DNA from: Nectonema munidae
Lineage: Eukaryota > Nematomorpha > Nectonematoida > Nectonematidae
DNA length: 64,000 nt
Direction: 5' to 3'
NCBI GenBank assembly: GCA_030549495.1
Contig: JAUIRK010000896.1
Span: 434,001-498,000 of the forward strand
In this document: positions 24,901 to 39,900 of the stretch, piece after piece
Position numbering within the stretch: position 1 is the stretch's first letter
Layout: every line of letters starts with the position of its first letter
The notes under the pieces: model-generated
Told to the model about the DNA's origin: nothing
Database searches by the model: none
Seen by the model: the letters and a program-made list of their open reading frames with translations, nothing else
Made by a program: the position numbers and the translations under genes

Positions 24901-27900
24901 GTATTTCTTGACAAGGTAAATCGTAACGAGAAAACGAAGAACACTAATTGCGTTTCTAATGTTCTTTCATCCAAAGTAAAAGAAAATTTACATTGTTTCA
25001 GATCTTAAATTACTATCATACATCACGAGGCATCTCACATATGTAGAAAAAATAATATATGCTAGAAATTCTAGAAACAAAAGATTGTTAGTTTGGAAGA
25101 TAAGCAACATTAAGCCCCTCAACTATAGCTACTTAAATTAGTTGTTCAGCTATTGAGTGACAAAACTAATAGAGCATTTAATAAAATTTAAGACTAACGA
25201 TTGGAATAAAAAACGCAATTTTGAAGCTGAAGAGAGGAAAAACAGAATTTCTAACTTGAAATCATGAACAAGTCAGAACAATACATTTTTTAGGGTTTAA
25301 TGACTGAATACAATAAAACCTACAAGCTTATTAAATCAAATTTAATAAAATGAGTCTCTTGGGCGAATAAAGTAATTCTTACCGAAGTGAAAAGAAGGCT
25401 GCGTTACAGGGTGTCTACCAACCTTGAAAACCTCTTGAAAACATTGAAAACCTTAAAAACCTCTTGAATTTCACTAATGTAAAACATAGATTACCCATTT
25501 ATAAAAACATAGATATAGATTATAGTAAATATTACAGTACTGTATTTTTAATGTTGTTGCTTTATCATCCCTTGATTTTTCAATTTTTTTCTTTTATTTC
25601 TTTTTTTATTCATTACGATAAATAATCAAAATTTGTTTTTCTTCAATGAAACATAGGACAATGCAATTGATTGATTGCAAGAACTTTGTAAAAATTGTAA
25701 TGGAAATATTCATTCAGTAGAGAGAAAGCACCACTCTTTTATTCATATACACAATATTATTATGAAATTTAGTTATCATTATGTTTTATATCATCAATCA
25801 AAATATGTGCATCACTTTTTCTCTTTTCAGCTTTATTGAAATTAAATATGCAATTTTTCGAAATGTTTTCAACGAGCATTTTATTTTGTAAGGACAAATT
25901 TGTTTCTTTTTTTGTTTTAAAGTTAACTGGAATATATCACATTAAAGTATTCTTACTTTTGATAAAACGAGACACAAAGGTATTTTATTAATTCATAATA
26001 AAAATAAAGATGTCACTATATAACTTTTTTTGAGTAATTTTTAGATTAGCAGTTAATATTTTGTTTTAATATTCTTCAACTTTTGTTTTACATGCCTAAT
26101 AAAACAGGATGGAGAAGCACTTTTTTAAAAGAATGGCTTAACGAACCTGAATGGAAAAATTGACTCAAAGAAAATCAAAACAATAAACACTTAGCCTACT
26201 GCTCATTGTGTAAGAAAGACATAAGTTTAGCAACAATGGGGAGGAGTGCCATTGTTAGTCATCATACTAAAAGTAAAAAGCATATAAATGCTCTGAATGC
26301 TTGCAGACAAAATTCCATTCTAGATTTTTTTGTAGTGATACTGCAAATGAAATGACAGCAAATAATTCTACTAGTTTTGCCACTTCTTCTCTTTCAACAA
26401 ACGTTCAATCTTCTGTATTTGATTCAAATTTTGCAGAGTCTTCTTTGTCTTCGCATGCTCTCACTCCTATAACTTTTTTTCAACGGAAAATGGTAGAAAT
26501 AAGAAAGCTGAAATATATTGGGCATTGCATGTAGTTTATAATAATCTCTCATTAAGAGCTGGCTGCAAAGGAATAGAAGTTCAAAAGTTGATGTATCCAG
26601 AAGTAAAAGAAGTTCAATCTTTGAAAATGGGAAAAGATAAATTGTCTTATATAATTAATTTTGGTTTGGCACCTTATTTTCATCGCGTATTAAGAGATGA
26701 GGTAATAAAATCTAATTTTTTAGCAGTATCTTTTGATGAAACGCTGAACAAAATATCGCAGAAAAAACATATGGATATAATAATTAGATTTTTTTTCAAG
26801 AGGAAAATTTCATACCAGATACTGGGGCTCTTCTTTATTAGGTACTCCACAGCTTCAGATATGCTTGAATTTTTTTTAGAAGCTATTCATCCGATAAATA
26901 ACAGTAAAATTATTCAAATTTCAATGGATGGTCCAGCTGTAAATTGGAAATTTTTAAGGAATATCAAAAATACTAATACACCAGAATTGTTAGAAACAGG
27001 AAGTTGTACTTTACATATTATACATGGAGCTTTTAAAAACGGGGAAAAGAAGACAAATTGGAAAATAATTAGTTTTCTCAGAGACATTTATAATTTGTTC
27101 AAAGATGTTCCCAGTAGAAGAGCTGATTATTCTGCGTTTACTAATTCTAAGCTTTTTCCTATGAAGTTCTGCATGTAAGATGGCTAGAAAACATAAAAAT
27201 ATGTGAAAGAGCAAGAATGATAATACCAAACCTACAAATTTACATTAAAACTGCTCTTGAAAAAAGTGCGCGCCAAATTGTGAAACGTTTTTTCGTGTTA
27301 AACAAAAATTAGAGGATTCTTTTTTATGTTGTAAGCTAGCATTTTTACAAGTGTTGCCAAACAACTGGAACCTTCCTTAACTGAATTCCAATCCAATGAT
27401 CCATTGGCACCATTTTTGCACGAAAAGTTATATAAAATTACCTTCAATATTTTTTCACAATTTATTGAAAAAGAGAAAATGGATGCAATCAAAAGTAGAG
27501 CAGATCTTTGCAAAGTTTTCAATGAAGTGTTTTTTATTCATCCATCAAAAATCGATTTGGGTTTTACGACTCGCAATGAATTACGACTTTTGGCTAAAAA
27601 TGGAAAAGCAAATGCTCAATCTGTGCTTTTTTTTAGAGATGATTGTAGAAAGTTTTTAATCGGCATTGCTGAAAAAATTATTGAAAGATCACCATTGAAA
27701 AGCAATTTTATGAGCAATCTGAGATGTTTATTGCCTGAATATTTGCTATGTGAAAATGAAAAAATGATTGTCAATTTATTGGATGTTTTAGTAGAAAAAA
27801 AATGGTTAACGGACATTAATGCTGACAAGGCACTTTTATCATACCGTGAACTGAAACATAATGATGCCTTGAAGGTTTTTGTTTTGGAAAACAAAAACTG

Positions 27901-30900
27901 CAGAAAGTTGGATATTTTTTGGAAAAATTTTTTTGAGCTTATGAATAGTAGTGAAGAACTTGAAAACGTTGTGTGTATTGTTCTTACTCTTTTCCACGCC
28001 AATGCCTCTGTAAAAAGATCATTCTCGATTAATAAAGAATGTTTATTTGAAAACCTTTATGAAAACACTTTGGTAGGGCGAAGGAGAGTCTACGATCATC
28101 TTCAATCAGTCGATGGTATTCAAAAACATTGATAGATAAAAAATTATTATTGAGTATTGGTAATGCAAAGGCTTATTACAAAGATGGATTAGATAAAAAG
28201 AGGACCGAAGCGAAGGTCGAAGAAGCCGCAAAAGAAAGAAAAATGGAGATGGATTTGAAAGAGCTTGAAGAAAAGAAAATGAAAATTTTAAAAGATAGTT
28301 CTAATGAAATCACAAAAATTGATCAAGAAACAAAACTAATAAAAAAGAATCTTAGTTGAACTCATACTTTAAATGCATGCTTTCTTTATTATTATAAAAT
28401 AAATATTTTGAATTCAAAGTTTTATATATCTGTTTTCATAATAGTCTCACCCTTAAAAATTTTCATATTACTCTTGAAAACCTCTTGAATTTCATTTTTG
28501 AAATTTGGTAGACACCCTGTGCGTAAAATAGAACCAGATAAAAAAGGGTGGGTTTCTTTATTAAAAGAAGAAAGAATAAAGCTTAGTACAGTTAGTAAAA
28601 TTTTTAGTGGCAATAAAATAATAAAGTTGCAATGACAAAGAAGGCATTACTAATTTTGGAATACACAAGGAAAGTTATTCATAATTAAATGTTTGTCATG
28701 TCACAAAAATATAACACTAAATGACATAGAAATATTTAACTAGACAAAATATGGCTTAATTTAAATTGAAAAGATGGGTACTTGGCATAACTGTTTGGAA
28801 AATTTTGTCCAATAAAATCAATTAAACGTAAATATGTGGCATATGATACAGAAAATATAGAACGCATCAAAAGAGTCTTATATTATGCTAAATATTCATG
28901 CACCATCGTGATTCAGATTAAGAGTTGTGTTGTGTCTGGTAGCACCATTTTTAAATGAAAAAGAAAATTTACTGTTCACATATTTGAAAAGGGTTAAGCG
29001 TGAGCAGTGAGGACTTTAAATTTATTCAAAAAAGAACATCGACCTATATGCCATTTTGTGGACTAGAAAGGTTAGCTAAGTGGACTTTTTATACACACTA
29101 CATTTCCTTATCATTCATCATAACGGCGAATCAATTTAAATGAAAATTATAAGTGATATATCCGATAATTTTGTTTCATTACCCTTCTATACCGTTTCAT
29201 TGAATTTTAATTGCTAATAAAAAAAATCTAGTCAGTTTTTTTAGTAAAAAAATTTAAAACTAGTTTGATTTAAGGCAGAAAATTGTCTAAAAAACGGTTT
29301 ATTTTAAATAGAGTAGCAGTTGACGGTTCTGCACACTCGCTGCGTACCATCTATTTTTAGAAAAAGGCAATTTGACCAGATATCAATTTATTAACAAATA
29401 AAAAACAATATCAATAAGCACACTCTGAAAAGTTAGTTCACCTTTAATTTAGGCCAATAAAATATAATGAAATACGTATTTCTATGTCCTAAATAAAGAA
29501 CACGTGGATTCATTCTTAGTTTTCTAAAAAAAAAGCTACGAATATTTTTTGTTATTCGTTCCATTAATATAAATGTTCCTTATTTAAAATAATCATGACT
29601 ACTTTAAATCTTACATTGCAAAGTAAAGCGGAAACTATATAATTAATTGAGTTTCATGATGTCTATAAAGGCTATTTTACTTGAATCAAAATATATGGAA
29701 AAGGAGAACAACAAAAGAGCACAATCACAGACAGAAATGACATTATATTATTGTTAATACTTCCTTTAACAACATATGTCATATTACTTTCGTTCTTCAT
29801 TCAAAAGTATGAAAAACATTAATTGCTAAACGATTGCAAATTTATTGTGCTCACTGAAACAATAGCGTTTTAATGATCACAGACTTGCAACTAATTCTAC
29901 TCACATGGCTAATGAAAGTTGTAATAAATGATTAGCATTTTCTCTAATGTAGAATTACAAGAGAAGTACAATAATCCACAAAAGATTCTGATTTTTGTGA
30001 TTCTTTAGGTCTGATTTTGTTCTGGATTTTTTTTTAAAATGATTTGAATTTTTGGGATCGTGATTATAATCAGAATAGGAACCAACTCTAACTAGAACAC
30101 ATATCCCGTGCAATTGAATTATACAATACAAGATGGAAGAACAAAAATTTAGGAAAATTTTATATTAATTATAAGAAAACCTTTGGAAGCATGGAAGAAA
30201 CCAATTTGCGATCTTTTTCTTCTTTCAATAGACTACAGCCTCTGTTCTTGAATCTGTTGGGATCCTTTTGCTTTTTCTAAAGAAAGTATATCATATAAAC
30301 GAAAAAGTTAAATGAGTGAAAAGGTGCATAGGTTGGAAGATGCGTTACTTCTAATCCAATCAACTTATGCCAGTAGCTATTTCGTTTGCAAACCAAGTTC
30401 CTGATTTTAGAGGATTTTTCATAATATTTCTTCCATTTTTCAATTTCTTCTTCCAATGCAGTAACCGTGTTTTCAGTGTAGGGATCTGGAATTTTCAAAA
30501 AGATCAAAAATAAATACGTGTAAGAAGTGTTGCGTTATGAAAATTTTACAGGAAAAAATTTCTTCCAACTCTGCTCTCTTTTCAGCTGAGACACAACACT
30601 TGTTCCACAAATCCGTCAACTCCTGTTTCATAATCATGATGAATTTTTCTATGTCTTGAAGGAAAATTGTTTTGCAGCGAGATATTTCGTCCTGCAACTT
30701 AATTTCATGATATAGAAAAACAAAAGTTCGTATTAAAACAATTACAAATATAGGACTTCTTTTTTGTATACTAATTTTAAAACTTTTGATTAAAAGAAAA
30801 ATTTTGTACCAAATTTTGTTTGGAATTTTTAACTGTCAACAGAAGGGATAACACATTTATTCGTAAATTAGTATAATGAATAATGTTGAGAAACTGAAAT

Positions 30901-33900
30901 AAAATGGAAAAAGATAAAAACAACTATTTTTTTGAATAATATTTATAATTTCAATAAAATTTTAAAATATCGTGTTTTTTTATTTCAATACGAAAAAATC
31001 ACTTTCAACTGAAAATAGTTATTACTTTAGAATTGTCGTTATGAGTTTTCAATATTTTAGGTCATATTGCATCCTTATTTTTATACACCAATTTATAACA
31101 AGTAATGTTTTTAGGGAGGCAAAAGCCATTTTTCATTCTTCTATTTTTGACTTTCTATAGTTGTTTCCTAGTGTCTGTTTTATTCAACAAATTTGATATA
31201 AAAATAACCAAATGAAATCTGGATTTTGATAATTAATTATTTTAATTTTTATATTTTGATAATTATCGAAGAAATCAATGATGCCTCCTTAATTTTATAT
31301 CATTTCTTTATAATACATTTATTATAATCACTTAAGTTGATGCCTACTTTTATTTTATATCATTTCCTATATATACTTATAAGTATATATATATATATCA
31401 GGTAAAAAAGTAGCCCCCCCCCCCCCAAATTTCATTGCCAATTGCTTGAAAATTTTTCTTGATCTAATTCTTTTCGTAGAACTCAAATATTATGATGATT
31501 TCTGCAACTCGTTTTTTAGATTCAATCTTTCTCTAAAGTGAGAATCCCTAAAAAGTTTTTTATGTTTCGTAGTTAAGTGTGACTTATTACTTTTATATTA
31601 TCCAATTTTTTTTGTAAATTTATTATTTAAACACATCAATTCACTTCGCAGTTCAATGAATGAGGATCGTTTTAATGTTCTCATTCTTCTTTTTGTAAAT
31701 TTATATGCTTGAAATTTGAGTTCTAGTTTAGTAAAATTCGCCCCCCCCCCTATGCCAATTTCTAGATCCGCCCCTGGTAAATGCCTGGAAAGTTTCCTTT
31801 GGGTAAATGCCTCGTCAATTCTAACCATTTCATGGTATATAAATTTATTAAGCCATAAGTAGAAGCCTACATACAAAGTAAGCAGCCACCTAACGGTGAC
31901 TTTTATGTAAGTTGGCTGAAAATACACGTACTCATCATTGCTACGAAAGTGTAACAAAATTCTATACTTTTCCCTGATGCTATTTACTCGCAATAGTAAT
32001 ACTCCCTCGGTTCATTAATATTTGATTTAAACTTGTATTTACTCAATATTCATTGCCTTTCTATATTTAATAAAGAGGATTTCTTTTTTATAAACATTAT
32101 TGTGAAATTAATGAGTGAACTTTATTCTCTTTATAACAAGTTTTTAAAGTAAATTGTGAGCAAGACAATACTTACATTGAATAGATATAGGGGGCATGAG
32201 TTTTCATCCTCGGACGAGAAAGTGTTCAAATAAAAAAAAGTCTAATGTACTTCATGAATATTAAGGTAAGTTCATCAAAACAACAAACTCATTTAATTGC
32301 TTTAACCCATTTAAGGCCAAGCGAAGCAGACGATATCTAATAAAACGCAGACGAAGATGAAATTACTTATGTTCCAAAATAGGAACATTGACAGCAAATG
32401 GGTTAACTAGCTTCGGTTTACAACAAAAAAGATGTCACATATTGCCTTCAATTAAAACATGTTTTTTGTTTTTCATGTTAAATAGAAGCAATCATAATAA
32501 GCAAATTAGCCTTTTGTTTTGCTCACTAAAATATAAGTGTTATTAGCTAAAGAATGCATTGCATGATAAAACTATATAATACTAACATAATACAGTGAAT
32601 ATATTGAATAGAAATGACTGAAAAGTGAAGTCAAAATGACCCCAAAAAACATGAAATGACTTTATCCCAAAATATCTTTGTTAAACTATAGTTTTTCATT
32701 GTATTTCAATAAAAAACTTCGATTTATTGACAAGGGTGTAATGAGTGGGGTCAATTTGACCCCGCATGTATCTCCAAGGGTGATATATTTTACTACTGTT
32801 TATTACTATCAGTATATCTAAACTCAGCGGCCTTCCAGTTTATTTGAAATAGATATTAGAAATTCAATGAGTTGTGAATTACCTCTTAGAAGTTCAGCTT
32901 CATTAATCCTAATTAATTTTCTAACCAACTAGTTATGATTATTATTTTTTAAGAGCGCCCCTTTGTGATCTAAATAAATTTCCAAACTCGCCAATATCTA
33001 CATTTTATTGTTTGAATCAATTTTGCGTTTCTTTTAAATACAATTTTAAAGGCATATAAAATATCTGTTTTGTTTTGAACAAAGAAATAATAATAATAAT
33101 AATAAGCTCCTTTTGCGACTTTCGTGAATAAGGAAAAAAGCAAAAAACCTCTAGCTTCTATTTTTCAAAAATTTTTAATGAAAGTTATTTACTATTTAAA
33201 GGCAATAACTTTGTATTTTATGAGAAAAAATTTCATTACACATACAGGTGCAAATTCTGATTTGTCAATGAAGGTTTTACCTCTATTTATATAATATTCG
33301 TTAATTCTTTTCAAGACATTATAGAAAAAAGAAGTTCATTTATTTATGCCTTTAAGGATATGATTACTAAAACACCAAAGTCTAAAGAAATGAAAATCAT
33401 CTGCTTAAAATATATAAAATTCAATTGAAAAAGAAAACAGAGAATTAGTCCTAAAATAAAAAAAATTAACAGATCTAAATCTAGAAATCTAATTTATTAA
33501 AATTAATATCGATCAATTAAATTGATTCAAATCAAATGCTACAAAAAAAATTTTCATGTTCTATTTTTTACTCGCTTAAAAATTTGTGCAAGAATGGAAT
33601 ATTTTCTTTTTTATTAGTGTGTTTATATAAAATATTTTTTGACTTTACTGGCCTATAAAAACTAAAAAATGTTATCAAAAAATCAAATTGGTATAAAAAA
33701 TCAGTTATGGCGCGTTTTAATGTAGACAAAAAGTGACTTTACTGAATTTTAATCCTTAATTTAATTAATTAATTAATTTAATGACTTTACTGAATTTTAA
33801 TCTTAAAAGCCGACTGTCGGGGAAAATTTACATTTTAAAAATTTTAAGTACTCACTAAATTATTTATTTTAGTGTTCACCTCTTTATATTATCACTAATT

Positions 33901-36900
33901 TAATGGGCCACCTTGAGCACCAGATTTATACTGAATTTTGTTCGTTCTACTTATATTAAAGATGAAGGACTTGTTGTTTAGTCTATCTAGTGTTAGTGCG
34001 CCCATTTCTGTTAATATATGGGAAATGTGATTCGTTGAAAGGAGTGACAAATCAAAGGTTAATTAGTTTGTTCATTAGTTAATTGTTTAGATGCAAATGA
34101 TTGATTTACTTTTAAAAGGGAGGCATTTGAAATTCCTTTTATTTGTGATAAAAAAGCGTTGGAGTCGTCTTGCGGTTCATCGATTTTTTTCCACAACTCA
34201 ATCAAAGTAGATTTGTACTGTTCCACTTTCAATTCATTTTCACTTTTTTGGAAATAAAGCTAAAAAATTTAATAAGTATCAATGAAATTAAATTTAGATG
34301 CGTATCTTTAAAAAAAGATTTCTTAAAAATGTGTTGAATAGATCAACTAACAGAGCATAGCATTCCATTTCTTTGTTAAACTGTTAGCAAAGTTTATAGC
34401 TTTTCATGCAATATTGACATTAAAGATAGATGGATGACCATGAAAAATCAGTCTAAAATTTAGAGCTAACGTTTCTGAATGAATATTTCGAATTTGGATT
34501 CGTGTCTTTAGAAAAAACAGGGTTTTAACACTTAATATATATAAATACATTGAGCTTTTTTCCTTTAAGAAGTGTCTGTGATTATGTATGAGTACATTTT
34601 CGAAACCAATTTCTCTAATACGCGAAATACAGTACTCGCTTTCGGGCACATAATAATTGAGCATATCAGCATTTGCCTTCACCATCCGCTTAAATTGTGT
34701 TTGTGCTAACTTCCTCTTAGTTAGGCGTTCACCATAAACTTCATTGTTGACTGTTGCCTCGACGCGGTATTATCTCGCAATACATAGCCAAACTCATATG
34801 CACGAATATATGTACAATAAATTTAAATATAAAAATGAAAATTAACAAACACCAATTACAATCAACTCTCTAACCACATGCTCACTTACCTGCATAATCA
34901 CTATATAAACTTGCACACTTATCGTTACTCGTTGAAAGTAAAGTATACCTTTTCTTAAATATATCTTTCTTACTACTTACTTATAACAATTCATCTTCAA
35001 TCAAACATTGATTATTATAGATAAGTTCTTGCGTCCCAAAAGGGTAGGCATAGATCCTAATTTTGCTAATGAGTGGAAACACAGGTATTTTACCTTTAAA
35101 AAATGTGTTTCTTCAATTCATCCACATGAGCCGGATAAACTTTCAGTAGTTATTAATTCTATTTATTAATTATTATTAATAATTCTATTATTAATTATTC
35201 AGATTAAAACTATATCGAAACATGCTAAACATACGTAAGCAAAAATCAGGCGAAGGTCTAGACTTTTTCGTGGAACAACTTCTAAAAATGAGCATGGAAT
35301 GCGAATATACCTCAGTAACAAAAGATTGGATTTCCTAAGCGAAAACGATCAAGCTCGTGACCTAGAACACTAACACAAGGCAACTCGGATGCTTTCTGTA
35401 AAGTGTGTAGATCAGGGTTCTTAGCCTAGGGGCGCAACTAACTTCGAAGGGGAGGCGTGAGTTCTTAATAAAAAAGTTTTCTGAAACGTGAGCAAATAAT
35501 AAGAATTTTATGAAATAAATGCATAAATGCCACTTTGCCATTACTTATTTACAATCTGCTAATGTATTTCGAACAATTACTTGAGTCAAAGAATTGTATC
35601 TTGAAATATTCTGGGTCAAATATCTTTCTGTTTAAGTGAAAAGTCTTATAGATACGGGATATACTGAAAGACAGTTAAATGTTTTAAGACATTTAGTAGC
35701 AGACGCAGTGCTTTGAGAAGATTGCAGGTCTAGTCCACATCTTTATTTCGTTATCTAACTAAAGATTGGCATCAAATCGCAACAAAATCTAAGCAATATA
35801 GAGAAGGGGAAAGCAATTTTATTGAAAAAGAACTCGCTATAAAATTTTCACCACACCACATCTTAAATCTGCATATCATCAAGCAAAGCTATTGAACGAT
35901 GATAAAGCGTATACAACATTTCAGTGGAAACAAAACTTCCAATTTACACATACCACGTTCAGTCTAACCAACGCTGTGCCATGATTCCAAAGAATTAAGG
36001 ACAGAATGATATCAACTCATAATAATCTACAAGGGATATTCGCGTACTTAGACAATAAAACAATCGCTGGTTACGACTTTGCTGAGCATAACAAAAATCT
36101 TGAGTCCTTTATGAATGTAGCTAGGAAAGCGAACATAACTTTTAACGAAGCAAAATCTCAAATCACTAAAAATGGAATTTATTTTCTAGGTTACAAGGTC
36201 AGTCATAATCTAATACAACCTGGCCCACATAGAGTTAAACCACTCTCAGAAATGAGCCCACTGGAAACTATAAAAGCTTTAAAAAGAGTTATAGGATTTT
36301 TGCATATGTACAATCATTATTCAAATTATATCAGACCTCTAATTATAATTGCAAAATTTTTACCTTTAAATGAAGAGGAAATAGCGGCTTTGGAAAAGCT
36401 TAAAAGCATAGCATAGTCTTTGCCTCATCACAATGGCCTACAAAACCTCCCCTACTAGAATCTTAGAATTTTTTACGAAAGGCCTTCCTTTAACCTCTCA
36501 ACAAACCTCAAACAAACTGTTACTAAAAAAATATCATGACACGTATCGAACCAAATTCTTATCTTAAGTCTTTCTATTTCCATAACACTCAAATTACTCC
36601 CTCTCAAAACTACTACAAATCCTTACTCCAACAATTTTCGTCTTCACTCAACAACATTCTCATCCAACCCAAAATCAATTCACTACCTTTATTTCACCCT
36701 TCCTCACCATTACCTTTCTTTCTTCACAACTGTTTCATCAAATCCATCTCTAAACTTCTAATTACGACCCGCTCCAACTTTAGCTCAATTTCATTAAAAA
36801 TATTCCTAGATAGTTCAAAAACCGCAAACAAATCTTCCTATGCTTTTGCACTCTTCAAAGGCCCTTCTCCCTTCCCTGTTTTCTCAAAAAAGTCTGCCAT

Positions 36901-39900
36901 TGATCCCTCTCTTCCAATATATAGTGGTGAATGCTATCCTACTACATGCTTGAGATACATAAGCCAAAATAAGTTCTCCTTTAGACATTACAACACACTA
37001 CACTTTTTTACAGACTCACAAAACATCAAAGACTCAAGCCTCAAACACAACATCCCATCCTTGACATACACCCTTGTTTATAAACTCACATATTTATCAA
37101 ATTACTTTGAAATACACCTCTACTGGTGCCCAACTCACTCAAACATTCTAGAAAACACTTATATAGATAAGCTAGCTAAAAAAAGTACCCCCAAATACTC
37201 GTTACATCCCGGTTACCTCATTTCCCCTAGAAACATATACCCCTCTACTTAGATCTAACACTCAATACCTTAGACAAGAATCCTCATCCTCTATTTTCTT
37301 TCAACCTATAAACAATCCAAACCGAATTCTGGACATTTGGTCAAAAATGAAATTCTTCTCACCACGACCGCTAATCAGATGGCTATCCGGCCACTGCCTC
37401 TGCAACTCCTATTTCTACCGCATCAAAAATCACCAAGCAATCTTTGTAGATTCAACTGCAATCAACACGAAACACCTCATCATCTTACACTTTCCTGCTC
37501 CCACTAGAACCATGCAAGAACTTCACTTCTTTCACTATCCGTCAAAACTCTCAATCGTCCACCATCTAATTTCTACGAACTACTTTCATTTCTGAACCTC
37601 CTCAATGCCCTAAATTCTCTCATTATCTTCATAGAGTCAAACTTGAAATCTCCTAACCCAGAGACCTCTCAGGTTTTAAAAAAAGAACCAATAAAAAGAA
37701 AATCTACAAAAATAACTACACTATTTTCTTTTATTTAAGACCTTTCTTTAACACCCACCTACTATCTTTGCTCAATCAATCATCCTTCAACTAATACCTC
37801 AAAAATAAAGCTTTTTACACTTCAATCTCCCTCAACAACTAACCAATTCTTCAAAGTCCATCATTCCTAATCAATTCACAAGCCAAATCAATACAATTCT
37901 CTCGAACTTCAACGTTATACCCTTTCAAGCATTTCGCAAGTCCTCCTTTGGAGGCAATTTCTCCAAAGTCCCTCATTCCTAATCAATTCACAAGCCAAAT
38001 CAATACAATTCTCTCGAACTTCAACTTTATACCCTTTCAAGCATATGTAGAAGTCCCATAGTGCTTAGATATTCCTTCCTACCTACCTACCATACTCACT
38101 AAAGCAACGCTAAAAGTGCTAGTGACTTCGCGATAGGAGCTTTCCTTTGGAAAAGATGAGCGATAATAGAAGCTGTAAGGAAATCGAAACACTACTTGTA
38201 AAGACGCCATTTTGCATTAGTAGTGTAAGGAAGCACTACTCACTATCTTACACGTCTAATAAAGAACATTTGGGAAAAATAAAAATGACAAGTTTTAAGG
38301 TGAAACATAGAACTCGTTTCTTATGACTATGATGTGAGATACCCAAAATGGAACATTAATGTTGTTGTAGAAAGACTGGAGTTAAAAGAAATGAAGTAAT
38401 TTATTTATAAGAGTGTGTTGTACAGTTAAAATGCAAGTAATCTGTGAAAAGAACTTGTAGTTTTCATAGACAACTAGAAATCAAGACTTTAACGTAATAT
38501 AGGCTCAACGAAATATTAAAATCAATATATTTAGAGGCCGAATTGTCCAAAGGTATAATTATTTTGAGACCTTATTGATTCGCTTCCTTTCAATTTGATA
38601 AAAGAAAAGGGGATTGCTATTTCAGTCAAAAAATGTTTTCCACCTTTTAAATGATCTGTTTTTTGTTCGAAGAATTCATTATTTAATAAAATAAAATAAA
38701 TTAATAAAGTTTAGGGTTGTTAATTAGATTATTTTTGCTAAAAAAATTGTATTCCCATTTAGAAAAATTTTCATGTAACTTACCTGAAAATGAACAACCT
38801 AGGTAACTAAATAATGGCTGTCTAACTTACAAACTATACGTGCTTTGTACATTCGTTGATATTTTCGTTCGCTGTAATGACTTGTTTGAAACACGCCTTG
38901 TTAGACGGCACCATCATCAGGAGAAATTTGTTTGCTTAGTAGCTTTATAAAAACTGCTTTTGTTATAAAATTTCGTTCAAATACTTCTTCCTGTGCAACT
39001 CTCATAATTAACGATTTTTCAAGCCAATTTTTCATTTCTTCTCTACAAAAGATCATGTATTTTCAAAGAACTGCTCTAACTCATCAAATACACTGCAAAT
39101 ATCAAAATAACGATTCAATGAATGAGCTAATTAAGTGTATTATTATATAGTTTTGAATACCAAAGGCAATTCATTTAAACTACGAACAGCTTTGATCGTG
39201 CACCACTGATTGAAATCTTTAAATGCGAATAATGACGGTGCTCTTTCTTATTCCTGTTACGATGATCAAATATGCTATTATACTATTTGAAATGAAAATT
39301 TTTCATTCAGTGAAGTTATTTGAGAAGGTTTATTTTGAAGATCGCTGTTAAGTAAGCATCTATACGAGGAGTGAGCATCCACTTTTCTCATATCACCAGC
39401 AATACAGTGCAAATAGCCAAGAAGCTGTCAATCAAGTTAAAGGATATGGAAAAAAAAATTGAGTGGATCATTTACCTAAACATCTTTATCCTGATAGTGT
39501 CGTGTCTCCAGATACTGGTCTTCATTTTGCTGTATGTTGTGTATAAGAAATTTAGGACTCCGTTCACCCTTCTCATAAATCTGCTCTTCGTGCTGTTGTT
39601 CCTCTCGCAAGCCAGCCAGAGCGTGCTCTACTCATCTTCCTTGCGTAATGTCCAGCACTCATTTTCCGGCTGCCTGTTCCTCAAGTACTTCGACCACTTG
39701 TTCTCATCCACCTTCCCCATTTTCTTCTGCGTCATCCTGAGCATGCAGATCGCGATCCACGTGAGACCGCACCTCAAAACGCGCTTGTGGACACAGCGAA
39801 ACTCTCTCATCATCTTTTTCGCGATTGTTTTGTTCTGCACCCTTCTCTGGATCCTGCCCTACTTTTTCGATCGTCACTTCTTCGCTATCTGGCATCACGA

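Larger units (their letters stand above)
30698..34109. other. PRC1 intron with small repeats
   Basis: Contains AT microsatellites near 31380-31400, an (AAT)n tract near 33090, a duplicated TGACTTTACTGAATTTTAATC near 33735 and 33785, and the elements listed separately at 31399-31776 and 32306-32402. A pair of GGGGTC/GACCCC motifs at 32630-32765 may mark another small TTAA-type element. No exon was recognised. Confidence 0.45.
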
